Of a stretch of 64,000 nt of DNA, positions 10,660 to 23,583 are shown piece after piece. Where the stretch lies: positions 1,643,001 through 1,707,000 of the forward strand of contig JACCIC010000048.1 of the NCBI GenBank assembly GCA_018907035.1, read 5' to 3'. Within the stretch, counting starts at the first letter, position 1. Each line of letters starts with the position of its first letter. This stretch comes from Sycobia sp. Sy_11 (Eukaryota; Arthropoda; Insecta; Hymenoptera; Epichrysomallidae). The notes beneath the pieces were generated by a model. The model searched no databases. It was given only the letters and a program-made list of their open reading frames with translations, and was not told the DNA's origin. A program made the translations under genes and the position numbers.

Positions 10660-11040
10660 GTCTTTTCTCTTTTCAAATGTGCGTCAGCGCGCCAGCAATC
10701 ATTTCATGTCCGAATGTCGCTTGACCTGTCAAAGCAAAAGTTCAGCTTCATTCATCTGAACTACACTAGCATTTTCACGGAACTACTCAAAAGTATTCGT
10801 GTTCGTGTCTAGTTCTATGCTGGGTAGATTTACGGAATTCCGATTTTAATTACTCTCGATACATCCATAATTTCTCATATACAATGAAATTGTTTGTCGT
10901 CTATACTACTTTCGAATCTAGTTCTCCAGCTATTTCACAATTTCCTATTACCATATTATATAATAAATACCACTTCCACTGGAAAATTACTAGAGCCAAA
11001 AAAATTCTATATCTATATATTTCTCCAGTTGATTTCATAA

Positions 11041-11042
<2 letters not shown>
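10660..11042. other. AT-rich stretch where the copia 5' LTR would be expected
   Basis: I looked for a copy of the 4173-4388 LTR here and saw none. The element is therefore 5' truncated or joined to other sequence. Confidence 0.4.

Positions 11043-11124
<82 letters not shown>
11043..11124. repeat. (TA)n microsatellite
   Basis: A TA run of about 80 bp with one TG interruption. The Helitron 3' end abuts it. Confidence 0.9.
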
Positions 11125-11125
<1 letters not shown>

Positions 11126-11335
11126 TAGCATCCCCCGTCTCGGCTTCGCCCGAGATAATAATTTAACTGATTTCATAAACAATTCAATAATATCTAAGTA
11201 AAAAGTACTCTTATATATACATATCTATATTTTTATAAATAATTGACCGTAATTTACCTATTGTCGTTTCTGTATAAAAAGCTGCTTCAATGTAGTGTCC
11301 ACTTCAAAAAGTTAATATTTTGCCGACCATTTGAT

Positions 11336-11395
<60 letters not shown>

Positions 11396-11538
11396 TATAC
11401 ACATATATATATTCATTCACAATTCTGAAGTTAATATAATGTATAAAAACAAAAATATAATTGTGGTCACAAATTATATTCAGTATGATTTGGCATACAG
11501 AACCATTTTATAAGAGAAGGAGCAAGGAAGACGCAGTG

Positions 11539-11575
<37 letters not shown>

Positions 11576-12005
11576 CTCACGTAAGAGAAAATAAAATTTA
11601 CAAAAATGAAAAGATATCCATAAAGTGTGAGTGTAGTATCAGATTAACCTGAAGAACAAAAAAGGTAATACCGACTAACACCACACCTTCTTTAGGATAC
11701 GAATCCCAAAGTCAGAGATGAACATTCCTTTGAGCTGGCCTGGTATTAATACTTTAAGCAGACTACTTTGAGTTGATGTTCATGATTCAAGACGCAACCT
11801 AGTGGCCGCTGGTGGAACTGATTGTTAAAACCATTAACTTAATTTATTGATGAAAATGAAATGATTTTCAATAAAAAAACATAGCCTATGCCCTTCTCAA
11901 GATAATATAGAATCTATATGTCAAATTTCAGAACAATCGGTTCAGTAATTTTTTCGGTTATCGTGTCCGAACAAAAACACGTTTTGTCTTTATAAATTAG
12001 TAGGA
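11125..12005 (-). mobile_element. Non-autonomous Helitron, copy 1
   Basis: On the minus strand it starts TCCTACTAATTTATAAAGAC at 12005 and ends GATGCTAG at 11125. A hairpin (CTCGG/CCGAG arms, 11139-11155) lies about 11 bases before the CTAG. The flanking bases are A (before) and T (after). TC start, 3' hairpin, CTRR end and insertion between A and T without target duplication are the Helitron hallmarks. It is 881 bp, has no Rep/helicase gene, and so depends on another element for its movement. It shares its whole layout with 45186-46101, including an internal GA/CT tract (11546-11572) and TA tract (11338-11394). Confidence 0.85.
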
Positions 12006-14590
12006 TATATATGTGAATCTTATCAGGCACAGGCCCCGATTCACATGTTTTAGCTGTTCGGATAGTTGCACATATGCGTAGTCAAACGTTTCAAAAAATA
12101 ACTAAACTCTAATTATAACTACTGTTTCTATATTATTGCATTATAGATTTCTTATTAATTATTAAGAAGAATACAATCGGAAATTATCATTTTAATTTAA
12201 ATCAGTTTTTAATTGTATTAATGAGAGTATTTACAAATTTCTTTTGCATATAATTTTCTACTCACTACTTAAACGATAACAATATTACTCATAAGTCATT
12301 TTAAATTCTTATACACTGGAGCAATTGAGAACTTTTTTCTTAAATTATTTAATCTCATTGTTTAATTATTTCAGTAGCCCCATTTTTATTATAATATGAT
12401 TAATTTAAAGTATTTTTAATTTTAAATTCGTTACTGCAGTAAAAAGTGCACAGATATCGTATTTAATGCAAGTAAAGTGTGTTTATTATATAAAGTAAAA
12501 TGCTTTCAATACTGTATATGTAATATAAGATATAATACACCATTTGATAATATCTTTATGTTTATTTCTCTGGATAGTGAATTCATAGCTCGATAGTAAA
12601 CTTTATATTTCTTTTGTATTTGCTTAATTGCATATTTCAATTAAGCCGATTTCTCTACAGAATACTTGGAAAATACTAAAATTAAGCGATTATAAAAAAT
12701 GTACATAAATGTTTGTAATATTTTTGTAGAAATCGCTGATATAACAAATGATATGGACGCGAAAATAGAAATGTTGCATCATTAGTAAGCAAAATTTAGA
12801 TCTATATTATCAAGTCCTCATTCTGAAACATTACTATAAATAATCTGTTTATATTCCCATATTAGAAAATGTACTAAAATATTTAAAGTTTTGTTTGCTT
12901 AGAGAAACGATAGAATTATTCAATTTATCTATTTTATTTCCCGATTCGATTACTCTCAAGACAATAATTTATTGACAAAACTGTCTTTAAGATATCAGAA
13001 CGATACAATATTTTTTAAAATTAAGCTTTAATTAGAATAAAGCTGAACATCATAGCGGAATGAGAATAACGGAATCAAAAATTTGCAAGAGTAAAATGAA
13101 CACTGTAATTGGGCTATAGTGTATATCCAATTATACATGGCGTTCTCAAAATTCTAGAAATACTATATCTATTAATAAGATAAAATTAATTGATAGTATT
13201 GAAATAAAATAAAATGAATACTATCTATTATTGAGGACTGAAAACATAGCTCAGATAAATTATGATTATAGGTCTTGTGTTATTAAATGTACATTTCAAT
13301 AAAAAAACTCGATTAGTAGATAGGTTATAAGCATACTAGCGCATAGGCAGAAAAATGTGCCAGCACTTATACATGCATTCTGGCACACTTCCACTTCTCA
13401 AAACTTGTGTAAGTATTCCGCCTATCGTCATAACCACGAATTACTCAACGTGCCGTTCGAATCGAGTAATGTCTGGAGAAGTGAGAAGTGTGCTTTGAAA
13501 CATGTCATTATGTCTATAGCTATTAGTTCTATTTTTTATTTGTTTTTTCTATTGCATGCTAATGGAGGACTGATAGAACGTTTTCGAAGATCTCCACTTA
13601 TTTTGTCTCAATTTCTAGCCGCAATTGAGATTAAAGGAGCGTTTTTTGGAGATTCATTTTGTCGCGAATAATCAATAACTATGATTGGTTCATTGAAAAG
13701 AAATTGTGTCTTTGTAAGAAGTGGATGTCTCCTTACTAATACCCACTCTTTTGAAACTTTGCATAAGTATCTTAGACTACATACTGATTACTAGAAATGT
13801 CAAGATTTAGATTCTCATACGGATAATATTGCGAATTTAGGAAAAGCAATTTTAAATAATTTTAAAATAAAAAATATTTTTGAAAAAGGACATGCACCAA
13901 ACTAGTCAACTGAAATTTTGGTTGCAGTTGGCAGATGGTGTGTCAGGGTCCATCCATATAAATTATTAATATCATAATATAAATGCGTTTATTTTTCTTC
14001 TTTTATCATTATGACGCACCCATATATGAATTTTTGCCTTTGCATAACGATTATAGCACTAATTTTTTCCTCTTCGAATATCTGATTCGATGAATAATAA
14101 AATATCAATATCTGTTAAGTTCCAATTCAATTTTCGTCATTTGAAGAGCTGCTGCAAATGTCAATCCAGGAGTTGTGTAAGCATGAGGAGGGCGTAAGTC
14201 ATAGGCTTTAATAGATGTCTTTCGAAAACTTTGGAAGACATCAGCTAACAGTAGAACATCTGTTTTTAAGAGTGCTCCATACCTCTGACGTAAGTTAAAA
14301 TCGATTGAAGCGCCTGATTTTTAATATACTGCGGAAGTTTACGGAACTCGAAATTTACGAAAAATCCTGTTCTGGTTTATCGATTGTTCCAGTATTAATC
14401 AGGGCTTAATCCAGTATTAATCCAGTATTAATAAAGAGTAGTTCATCATTTGTCACAAGAAGTTTATTATATATATATATAATTTTAAACACATACAAAC
14501 GCACAGAGAGAGAGAGAGAGAGAGAGAGATATGCATATATATGTGTATTAATTTCGATATGGATATGTATTGATATTATTATGTATTAAT
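12006..14590. other. AT-rich stretch without recognised genes
   Basis: Mostly low-complexity AT sequence. Near 13350-13760 there are diverged direct and inverted copies of an acttctcaaaacttgtgtaagtatt-like text, which may be a decayed short transposon. The 104-residue open frame there (13357-13671) has no domain I know. A small (AG)n tract lies at about 14505-14528. Confidence 0.4.
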
Positions 14591-14594
14591 TTTA

Positions 14595-14638
14595 ATTTAT
14601 ATTGGACTGTAAAACTGATGGAAATATTTATTAATTTC

Positions 14639-14690
<52 letters not shown>
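14595..14690 (+). mobile_element. Penelope-like end fragment C plus (TA)n
   Basis: Contains ggactgtaaaactgatgg followed by aaatatttattaatt, the end signature seen in the other Penelope-like pieces. Eight bases later comes a pure TA tract of about 50 bp (14642-14690) that abuts the large inverted repeat. Confidence 0.45.
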
Positions 14691-14693
<3 letters not shown>

Positions 14694-17571
14694 ACTTCAT
14701 ATTGAGTTTATATGAAAACTTGTTTACCAATGATTTACATAATTTTATACGAAACTTTGGTTTATGGAATGTTACAAAAAAAATGATAAAAAATTAAATG
14801 ATACTAATTATTTCATTAATGAATAGAATGACATCTCTTAATTACGAATATTGAAATAAGTATAAAGATAACAGAGAATAGTATTTCCAAATTACTTTTT
14901 TTTTCGAAAATTTAGATATACAAAATTGTCTGTTTAAGGTAAACAATTGTAAAATAATAATACTTAATTTTTAGGATGACAAAATCCAATACACAATAGA
15001 CTTTATTATTTTATAATTCTTTTAATCTGTTAGTTTATGTATTCTATTAAATTATTTTTTATTAAACAAATAACATAATAAATTATTATTCTATAAATAT
15101 TAATTTCTTGCAGTATAGTACTTAAAACTTGCATATGAAATAAAATTATTATTTACTAGACAGAAATAAAAGGACCTAGTTTATACCTTTTTCTTAATTT
15201 TACTATAACAATGTTGAAATTTTTCATTCTAAGATTTGTCTATTTTATAACCACAATAGTTCAATTATTTTTAGTCCGTAGTGACTAGATTTCAACCTAC
15301 TCAAAATTATTAGATGTCTACGAGGTCATGTATAAAGCTAATTTTCGATTCTGTTCTGCGAAAGTTTTGAAAGTATTTTTTCAGCTTTTGTTGGTCATTC
15401 TTTGATTTCTTTCTAATTTTTTAGTATTCCTATGAAATTCTACTTTTAATCTATTCTTGCGCAATAAATTAGCCAATATAACTCCTTTTTTCTACACTTA
15501 AATTTGGAATTATTTTTTAGTACCAGAAATGTAGTCTAAGGAATTTTTCTTCGTCATTTTATAGAAAACCAAGTTGACATTCTTTATACGTATAATTTTT
15601 AGATATAAAGAAATTCAATATTTTCATTTTATTGGCTTTATGTATAAAATATTAGTTTTGTTATTGCAATGCTATAATAGGAAAGTAGTAAACAAAAATA
15701 TTGAATTTTTATGGTTTTGCGTATTATCTAAATAAATTTGAATTTGTCAGGATTGCCTTGCACTTTTTTATTTACAATTACATTTTTATTGTATTATTTT
15801 TTTTTTACAATTTTATTTTATAAATCTGTATTTATAATCTAAAATTGGAATGGTAATCTATAATTTGACAGAACCGTACTAGATCCTATCGGGTAAAGAA
15901 TATAAAAATACTAATTATATGGAATATAATGGCACTCTAGACTATTCTTATGTAATTTAAAAAAAATTATGTAATGTAAATTATGTAATTTAAAAAAATA
16001 ATTAAATCATTATTTGATATTTATCTAAAATAGATTATTTCATTTATTGTATTAAATTATTTTTAAAATACTTATTCTAAATAAGCGTATTTTGGAAAAT
16101 AATAAATTAATAAAAATTATATAATATTTGAACACAAATTTCAATTGTTTTTATCGATTTATATTACAAAATTTAAAAAACAAATTCGAATAAAGCTTGT
16201 GTCATTTGTCTGATGCAGTGTTCCAAATATATATATATATATATATATATAGGTCTTATATAAAAACCCTTCTGAATTTTGCAACATAATATGATATAAT
16301 GTTACCTGAAATTGAATCGATCCTTTTAGCGAGGATACCTGCAGATTACCTAAACTTAGTCGGATGTTTTTGCTCATTGGAGCATAATTTGTTTATATTT
16401 TATATGTCAATATTTTTCATATTTAATAGTTTCTGGGCATAGTTTTACGTTTTAACTTTTAGTTAAATTTTTCTCTGTTATTTCTTTTTTACCGTTTAAT
16501 TAAATTTGTTAACCATTTTTTTAAAAATAGGTTTTTAACATTTTTTTTATTTATTTATGCTTAATTATTTTTATTTTTTTAAATTATAGGTTAAATAAGA
16601 TCTTTGGATTAATATTTTAAGTGTCGTAGTTGATTTTTCATTATTATTTTTTCTTACTTAGTTTTACAATAAATATTGCAGTTAAAATTTCAACCTGCAA
16701 TAGTAAGAATGACCAAAAATTTAATTATAATACGAAACTGATACAATAACTATAAACACGAAAAATACTACGTTTAACAACCAATTTGTATATTTCATTT
16801 ATTTAAAATTAAATATGATATAGAACATTTTATAAAAGGATACATTCACTAGCAAGTTTAGGTTCTACGTGGCTTGGTGATAAAATCACAGCGTAGTCCC
16901 CATCTATGTTACGAAAATAGGACTTTTTTCGAGGAATATAAATTTTAATTATAATAATATTTTTTTCAATTTTTAGCTACTTAAAAAATAAAACTAATGA
17001 CTAAGTATACATTTATAATAAAATTTTTAAGAAAAGCAAAATAACTAGGCGAGTTTGATATGTTTTTAGAAGATTAAGAACTTTCAAAAATAAATAACTA
17101 TTATTGTCAAATTTAACTTGATTCAAAAAATTTTTCTTAATTGTTTTTTTTTCTCTATCCATAGGTTATTACAATATATTTCTATCGCATGTAGTGCCAT
17201 TCTTTTTAGTATTAACATATTTGCGGCGTTGTTATATTTTATTTTTTACGCTGTATTAGAACTGCTTCTTTGGCTGCTTTGCTGGCAATACGATTTTCAG
17301 TACTGTTTGCATGAGCAGATGTCCTTAAGACTTCTATTTTGATTTCATTTCTTGATTTATTATATTTTATGAGTTTATAATGCATTTTATTAATTTCTTA
17401 ATTATTGGCGCTGAGATTGTGCAGTGAATTTAGCACACATTTTGAATCCGCACATATATAAGATGGAGCTGTGTCGAGTGGATGGAGCATATCTGATACC
17501 AAGAAGTATTTAGCATATATCTGAAGCAAATGATTCAACTGCAAAGGTAGAGAATTCGACTGTAAATTGAT

Positions 17572-18067
17572 AAAAAATTTTATCGGTCTTACAGTTTTTC
17601 TACAATAATATAATATACTAATATAATGAGTATGGGGCAGTCTTTAATTATAATCACCACTGTAAATCTGAAATAGAAATTACATTAAATAGTAAAATAA
17701 AAATTAAATTAAATTAAATAAAAAATAAAACAAAAAGTTAGAATTAAGTAAATTATATTAGAGTTCAGTCCTTGAAGATGAATCGGAACTGTTCGAAACG
17801 TCGGAAATGAAAAGTAAATTTAAATTTAAGTTGGTGGGGGAAATCAGATTCTCCTTTATTAACATAGAATATAGATTAATTTATTTGTATTATTTTTAAT
17901 TTTTAATTTTTAATTTACTTGATTTTTTATTTTATGTGTGATTAGTAATTTGTATTTTTAATTTCATGGGGGTTATTTTAAACTAGGAGCGTCTGACTGT
18001 CATTCTATTAGTATAATATTTTATTATATAAAAGCTGTAAGACCGATAAAAATATTTATGAATCCAC

Positions 18068-18070
<3 letters not shown>
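17572..18070 (+). mobile_element. Penelope-like fragment D with inverted ends
   Basis: The ends are inverted copies of each other: 17583-17644 starts tcggtcttacagtttttc, and 17991-18048 ends gctgtaagaccgataaaa. The inside holds the core at 17768 and a gactgtcatt box. A TA tract (18071-18114) follows the right end. The same piece occurs inverted in the right arm (26340-26870), so it was there before the arms were duplicated. Confidence 0.5.
17768..17804 (+). ncRNA. Degenerate hammerhead-like core
   Basis: It reads gtcc, TTGAAGATGA, a weak stem, GAAAC, gtcgg. Compared with 4733-4772, the CTGATGA strand has changed to TTGAAGA and stem II is shortened. GAAAC and the flanks are kept. Probably inactive. 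Confidence 0.35.
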
Positions 18071-18116
<46 letters not shown>

Positions 18117-18867
18117 CTTAGGTATACATATCTCAGGGTTGAGATATTTTTTAATTAACTTGTAATAATTTATAATTATTTTTTAATTTTTACCGATATA
18201 AATATTTAATAAGGTATTATCTTCAATTTTCAATGAAATGAAAATTTAATTAATCATTAGTTTTAATTAATACAATAGCTTGTGTTGATGAATTACTTTA
18301 TCATACTAAAACTGTAATGATCAGATAAAATAATCATGTATTTGAGTATATGGTCAATAACTGTATTACGGGCATCACGGTCCACGTTCGCGCAAATCGT
18401 ATCGTTGCGCTGGCAGCTGGTGTATTCTATCAATGCGTTCAACACTGTTTCCAAAATCGTGTAGAAAGTAGTGGCAACATCGCATTGTATAGGATTTGAT
18501 AGACAGCATGCGAGTGTTTACGATTTTCTAAACGAATGAACCACAAATCCGAACAGAGTCGACCCAACCTCTCGACAAATGTCGTACAGCTGATCCGATA
18601 ATATATATATTATGATGCAGGTAGTAACATAATGATTACCTGATGAATGGAGATGGGTCTTGATACAATTCTTGATCATGTATTCTGATGGATTCTTTTC
18701 TCTCCTATAATGTTAATTATCTCCAGATTTAACTTTTTATGAATTAAAAATAATAGCTAATTAAAATTTTATTTCATTAATAATTGTAATTTAATGATTA
18801 ATTAAATAAACATGTAAACAATAATTCAATAGAAATTATTAATTATTAATGGCAAATTAATATATAT

Positions 18868-20595
18868 AATTTATATCAGTATATATTTCATTAAAAAAGT
18901 AGAGAGAAACGGTTATATATAGACGAGACATGACGGACACGCTAAATTCTCCCCTTCCCCAGAGTGGACACGAGGGTATGAAGTATTTATATTTATATAA
19001 TAAGATTCATATATATATGAAGAAAATAAAAATAAAATAATTGTACAAACATATTAATTTATTACGTATTAAGAATTAAACAAATCGTATAATATGTATG
19101 GCCTTCTTTATTTTTAATTTTAAAGGGCCATTTAAAGTATAAATAATTATAAAAATAATGATAAATTAAAGTTTTGAAGGGGGCGGTTTGATTGTTCGTA
19201 AGTGATAATATTAATATTATAGGTATAATCTGATGTTAATGCAACAAAGATAACTATTATTTTAGTTGCAAGGTGTCCAATATGCAAAATAGTGAAAAAT
19301 TAGGGTGGAAAGAATATATAATTTTTACTTTAAATGAAAAATATAAAATCACTATCTTCTGGGAAAGTAAGCAGAATAGTATGATTGTATATTTAATAGG
19401 ATTGGTTTTTACATAGGGAGCAAGTAGAGCTTCTAAATATAATGGCATATTCTATTCTACATTATAATTATTTAAAAACAATATATATATATGTTTTTAC
19501 AAAAAATATTATTTTTTACAAAATATTATATTTTACAAAAAATATTATACATCTTGATATTTTTGGCGAGAATATATATATATAATTTTTGTATTTTGAC
19601 ATATTGACTTTATTTAATCTGACATATTTATTCCAAAAAATTACAATGTATGAAATACTAAAGAAAACCTTAACCGTACAAGAATATATTTTAAAATAAA
19701 CTTTTTATAATTACCTATTGAATAGATAGTAATGAAACTATTGAAAAAATGCTTATTGAAGAAGATAGTAATTTCTAACATATAAGTGCTATTGTCAAAT
19801 AGTGTTACTTCATTAAAAATTATTTTAATAATCTGTAACAGTTTTCTTACAAAAGGTTTCTATAAAAGCTGTTTATTATATAAATTGTATAAATTATACG
19901 AAGTGCCAATCACTGTATAATGATGTGTAATGTAAGAATAAATGTAACAATTGCTTTATATAGATAACTATATATTTAAATATTTATAATATAATATATT
20001 AATTTAGGAGTTGTACTTACTCCTTACACAAAATTCAGTACTATAAATACACAATCATACTCTTCTACATTCCAAAATAATGATGGTTTTATGATATTTT
20101 ACATTTGAATTAAAAATTATATATTCTTTTCACGTTACTTTTTCTTATCCGTTTTATCGAATAGGAGTGCATATTGAAGTAATAACTCAAATCCAACAAT
20201 TACAAGTTGTGAGCACTCAAAACTCTCATTTCCTCCTAAAATTATGAGTTTTAATGGTAGCTAAAAGACTATCTTGTAAAAAAATAAGCATGTTTGAAAT
20301 TTTGCAAATTAAAGAGCTTTAGTTGTCATAAGAAACGATTTATTTAATAAAAAATTTTTAGGATGTATATAAATGTTAAATCTGCGTAGGCAATAATAAC
20401 ATTTTTGCCTACATAAATATTAGATACACATTAGGTTAGGAAAAGAACAATTACTTTCCTATTATATTTTTATATATATTTATTGGCTCAAGCTCGTACA
20501 TCTCGCACCTCCCTGTAATTTCAAATTTCCGTATTACGTTACTATGTTTGCAATGTGTTTGCATGCATGTATGTATGCATGTGTGTATTTATGTG

Positions 20596-20635
<40 letters not shown>

Positions 20636-20998
20636 CTGCACCAGGCTTCATAATTCTTTATTTGACTTGTACGGCATTGAATATTTTCTTCAGCGCCACC
20701 TATTCAAAAAATCAGAAATTAAAGTTCTCACTTTTTTATCTACGGAATTGACAACTTGCATTATAACCGTAATAAAATCTTATATTTCGTTTTACTCCCT
20801 CAATTCTATGAATAGAAAGATGAAACCAAGTTCATTCGATTCATTATTCAATTATACATCCGGGGCTATCCAAGTTTGATCTGTACTATACGTATAACAT
20901 TTATAATATTTGTTGTTATTTGATGTTACTGCAAAGCGACGATGCCTATAGTGCAGACGACAGTTAGATAAACATTTTCTTATTTTTTTAAACTAACT
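18868..20998. other. Left part of the inverted-repeat spacer
   Basis: AT-rich and without a recognised gene. It has a small less AT-rich block at about 18900-18985, a TA tract at 20600-20632, and the start of the Bel/Pao element at its right edge. No Bel/Pao LTR copy matching 24089 onward was seen here. Confidence 0.4.
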
Positions 20999-21526
20999 TT
21001 GAAACATATTATGAAAGCAGTAAAGGATACCCCCATAGTAGAATTTTTCAAAGATATCGTGATGCGCGCTGATGCCGCGGGAGAATCATACGTCGCGGAA
21101 GATCGATTCGAAAGTATGCAGCGATCATATGAGAAAACACTCGATTGGCTCCTCACGGCTCTCGCGAAATTCTCTAATAATGAAGAACAAAATACACGTA
21201 TTCGCGAACGTGTTGATGAAGAGACTAACGAAAGACCTGCAAAGCTACCGCGTTTAGACTTGCCGACTTTTTATGGAAAATATGAAGATTGGGATGATTT
21301 TGCCGATATCTTCACTACACTCGTGCATAAAGCCCCACGTATCGCCGACACGACAAAATTGCAATATCTTAAATCGTGCTTGAAAGGTCCAGCAGCGGAT
21401 TTGATAAAAGATGTTGCAATTTTAGGAATAAACTATGCGTCAACTTGGCAAATGCTTCGAGATAGGTTCTACAATCCGCGTTTAACGATTAACAAACTTT
21501 TAGACTCGCTTACGAACATGCCATAA
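20999..21526 (+). pseudogene. Bel/Pao gag, N-terminal part (element 1)
   Basis: The 175-residue frame contains PRLDLPTFYGKYEDWDDFAD, the box that marks Bel/Pao gag (DUF1759 region), followed by TTKLQYLKSCLKGPAADLIK and TWQMLRDRFYNPRLTINKLL. It stops at a TAA where the family reads on (about 21525). The next piece lies in another frame with a further TGA near 21575, so the gag is dead. Gag builds the particle that holds the element RNA. Confidence 0.85.
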
Positions 21527-21613
21527 TTGAAAAAAGAGTCTGCGATTGATTTGCGCGCGTCTGTAGACGAAATTTGAAGAATTGTTCGAGCCCTCACAAA
21601 TTTACATGCGCCG

Positions 21614-22201
21614 GTGCAGCACTGGGATATATGGCTCGTGCATACGCTCGAAATCCGTTTGGACCCGGAGTCCAGGAAAATGTGGGAAGCTGATTTAATA
21701 TCAAGGGAGCGTCGAACATCTACTGCCGGGTCAGAAGGCGATCGCGATTATTTTTCGTGGTTCCCCAAATTTGAAGATTTAGCTGTTTTCTTAGAGAAAC
21801 GCGCTCAATCTTTGTCAGTGATTCAAGCGGATAGAGATGATAAGAAGGTTAATCATCAAGCAAATACGAATTCTAATTCACGAAAGGTACATCATACCCG
21901 AGCCTTGCAATCTGCTGCCGCGTCGAAATGTGTTCTTCGCTTAGGCGATCACTATATTGCGCGTTGTCCGACATTTATAGCTAAAAAAGTGTTTGATCGA
22001 CAAAATGATGTACGTCGATTGAGGCTTTGTTTCAATTGTCTTGGGCTTCATAAAAGTAAAAATTGCGTATCAACTCATCGTTGTAACGTGTGCAAAGAAA
22101 AACATCACTCTTTGTTACATCACCAGCGATTGGGCAATCAGGACGGCGCGCCGGCTAAGGCAGCTACTGCCTCGAACGAATTTGAATTAACTACGGTGTA
22201 G
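21614..22201 (+). pseudogene. Bel/Pao gag, C-terminal part with zinc knuckles (element 1)
   Basis: Residues 1-80 keep the WDIWLVHTLEIRLDPESRKMW and FEDLAVFLEKRAQSL boxes of the gag middle. Residues 138-178 hold CFNCLGLHKSKNC and CNVCKEKHHSLLH, the two Cys/His knuckles usual for this family. The frame ends at a stop before the protease segment, whereas live Bel elements read through as one polyprotein. Confidence 0.85.
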
Positions 22202-22209
22202 CGCGTGAG

Positions 22210-23583
22210 AACGTTTGTAACGCAAGCGTCCGTAGGATCCGAACTGTCGAATAACACTTGCAGCACAAATGTAAATAAGCGCGCTTTACTTCTTGCGACA
22301 GCTCAGGTTAGGTTTTCGGTCCACACAGGAGAAATACGTTCGCGCTCTTCTTGATCAGGGTACTGAGTATAGGTTTGTGACGGAATCGGTGGTCCAAATG
22401 CTCGAGCCGCGACGGGATCGTATCGAACCACGATTGGCGGGATTGGGAGGTCGTAAGGCTGATACTGTGAATCACGCAACGAGATTTACTTTGCAATCAC
22501 GGGTTAATCGCGATTTCCAAGTAGAGATCCATGCCTTTGTTTGCCGCAAATAAAATCGGAAATAGCATCGCGTAACGTGATCGAATTGGATCTCGGTCGG
22601 TTCGAAGAACTAGGACTCGTTAATCTCGAATTTTATTTCTCGGGGGCGAGTGGAATTTTTGCTGGGTACGGAAATTTATGGCCAGATATTCGGTCCGGTT
22701 TCAAGACTTTTGAAAGATCGTTAATAGCGCAAACTACATCGCTCGGGTGGATCGTCTCAGGTCCATCACAAAACAATACGTCAGGGCGGGCGGCCGCGTG
22801 TAATCAAATTTCAATCAAAACGTTACAATGCAATGATAATAATGCATTAAGCGCAGTACTCCAACGATTTTTACGCGATATCAACCGGGCGCGTGAATAA
22901 ACGGATTTCACGCTCACATATTTAAAGCTCGGTCACATGTCTGGTGTTCCTCAAGAAGAAATTGACAACCCTCGTTCCTAATATCTTTCGCATCGCGCTG
23001 TTATATATAGTACGGCCGAAAATACAAAGATGCGCGTGGTCTTTGTCGCCTCGTGCAAAACGCGAGACAAGTTCTGTCTAAACGACTTTCTTGCGTCTGG
23101 ATCCTCGCTCCAAAGTGACTTTTGCCTTGTTCTACTAAATTGGCGTCGGTATCGCTATGTTTTCTTTCGTGGAAATCGTCGAGATTTTAGACAAATTCAG
23201 GTCGCGCGTGAGGATCAAGATTTACAACGTATTCTATGGTCCTCTTCGCAAAAGTACTTGCCACGGATGACCGTCTAACGACTGTGATTTAGGGGACGGC
23301 GTGTACGCCCTTCTTGGCAATACGTACTTTATTGCAATTAGCATTCGACGGGAAAGTGCAATTCCTATTGGAAGCAGCATGCTTAGAGTCAAACACGTAT
23401 GTCGATGATACATTCGCGGGGGCAGAGGACATCGTTACTGCAGTACGCAAGCACGACGAGCTTATAAGGATCCTGCGATCCGCCGGTATAGAGTTATATA
23501 AATGGGCTGCAAATCACTCCGATTTGTTCAAGTTCGAATGTTCGAAGGTTCGAGTTTGGCGTTGCTGCTCGGAATTCGAGTAG
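22210..23583 (+). pseudogene. Bel/Pao protease and reverse transcriptase (element 1)
   Basis: The protease site reads ALLDQGTEYRFVTESV near 22345 (family: LLDQGSE). The DUF1758 end LIAQTTSLGWIVSGP is near 22720-22770. RT text RVVFVASCKTRDKFCLNDF is at 23030, DQDLQRILWSS near 23215, and motif C NTYVDDTFAG at about 23395-23425. Motif A has lost its Asp context (FFRGNRRDFRQ), and at least four stops or frame changes interrupt the stretch. This is the copying enzyme of the element, no longer functional. Confidence 0.8.

Larger units (their letters stand above)
14691..18867. repeat. Left arm of a 15-kb inverted repeat
   Basis: This 4.2 kb segment reads as the reverse complement of 25474-29767 from end to end. 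The outer end begins GTAACTTCATATTGAG and the inner end stops at GGCAAATTAATATATAT. Matching checkpoints include 15841-15900 with 28560-28630, 16159-16377 with 28058-28300 (the same 40-odd codons read from both) and 18360-18540 with 25880-26040. The copies differ by scattered substitutions, small indels and TA-tract length, so they are not identical. The arm carries no recognised gene and contains a Penelope-like insertion at 17572-18070. Confidence 0.85.

Noticed and set aside
10884..11513. Open frames with long YIYI runs
   Set aside because: Produced by (TA)n tracts. The same is true at 14548, 20544, 25015, 25665, 45673 and 51425.
13357..13671. 104-codon open frame in AT-rich DNA
   Set aside because: No recognisable domain, and it overlaps a degenerate repeated sequence. 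Kept only as a note under the 12-14.6 kb stretch.
16159..16377. Conserved small protein shared by both arms (MSKNIRLSLGNLQVSSLKG)
   Set aside because: It is identical in both arms (also 28058-28300) because the arms are duplicates. The frame runs into a TA tract, so sharing is not evidence of selection.
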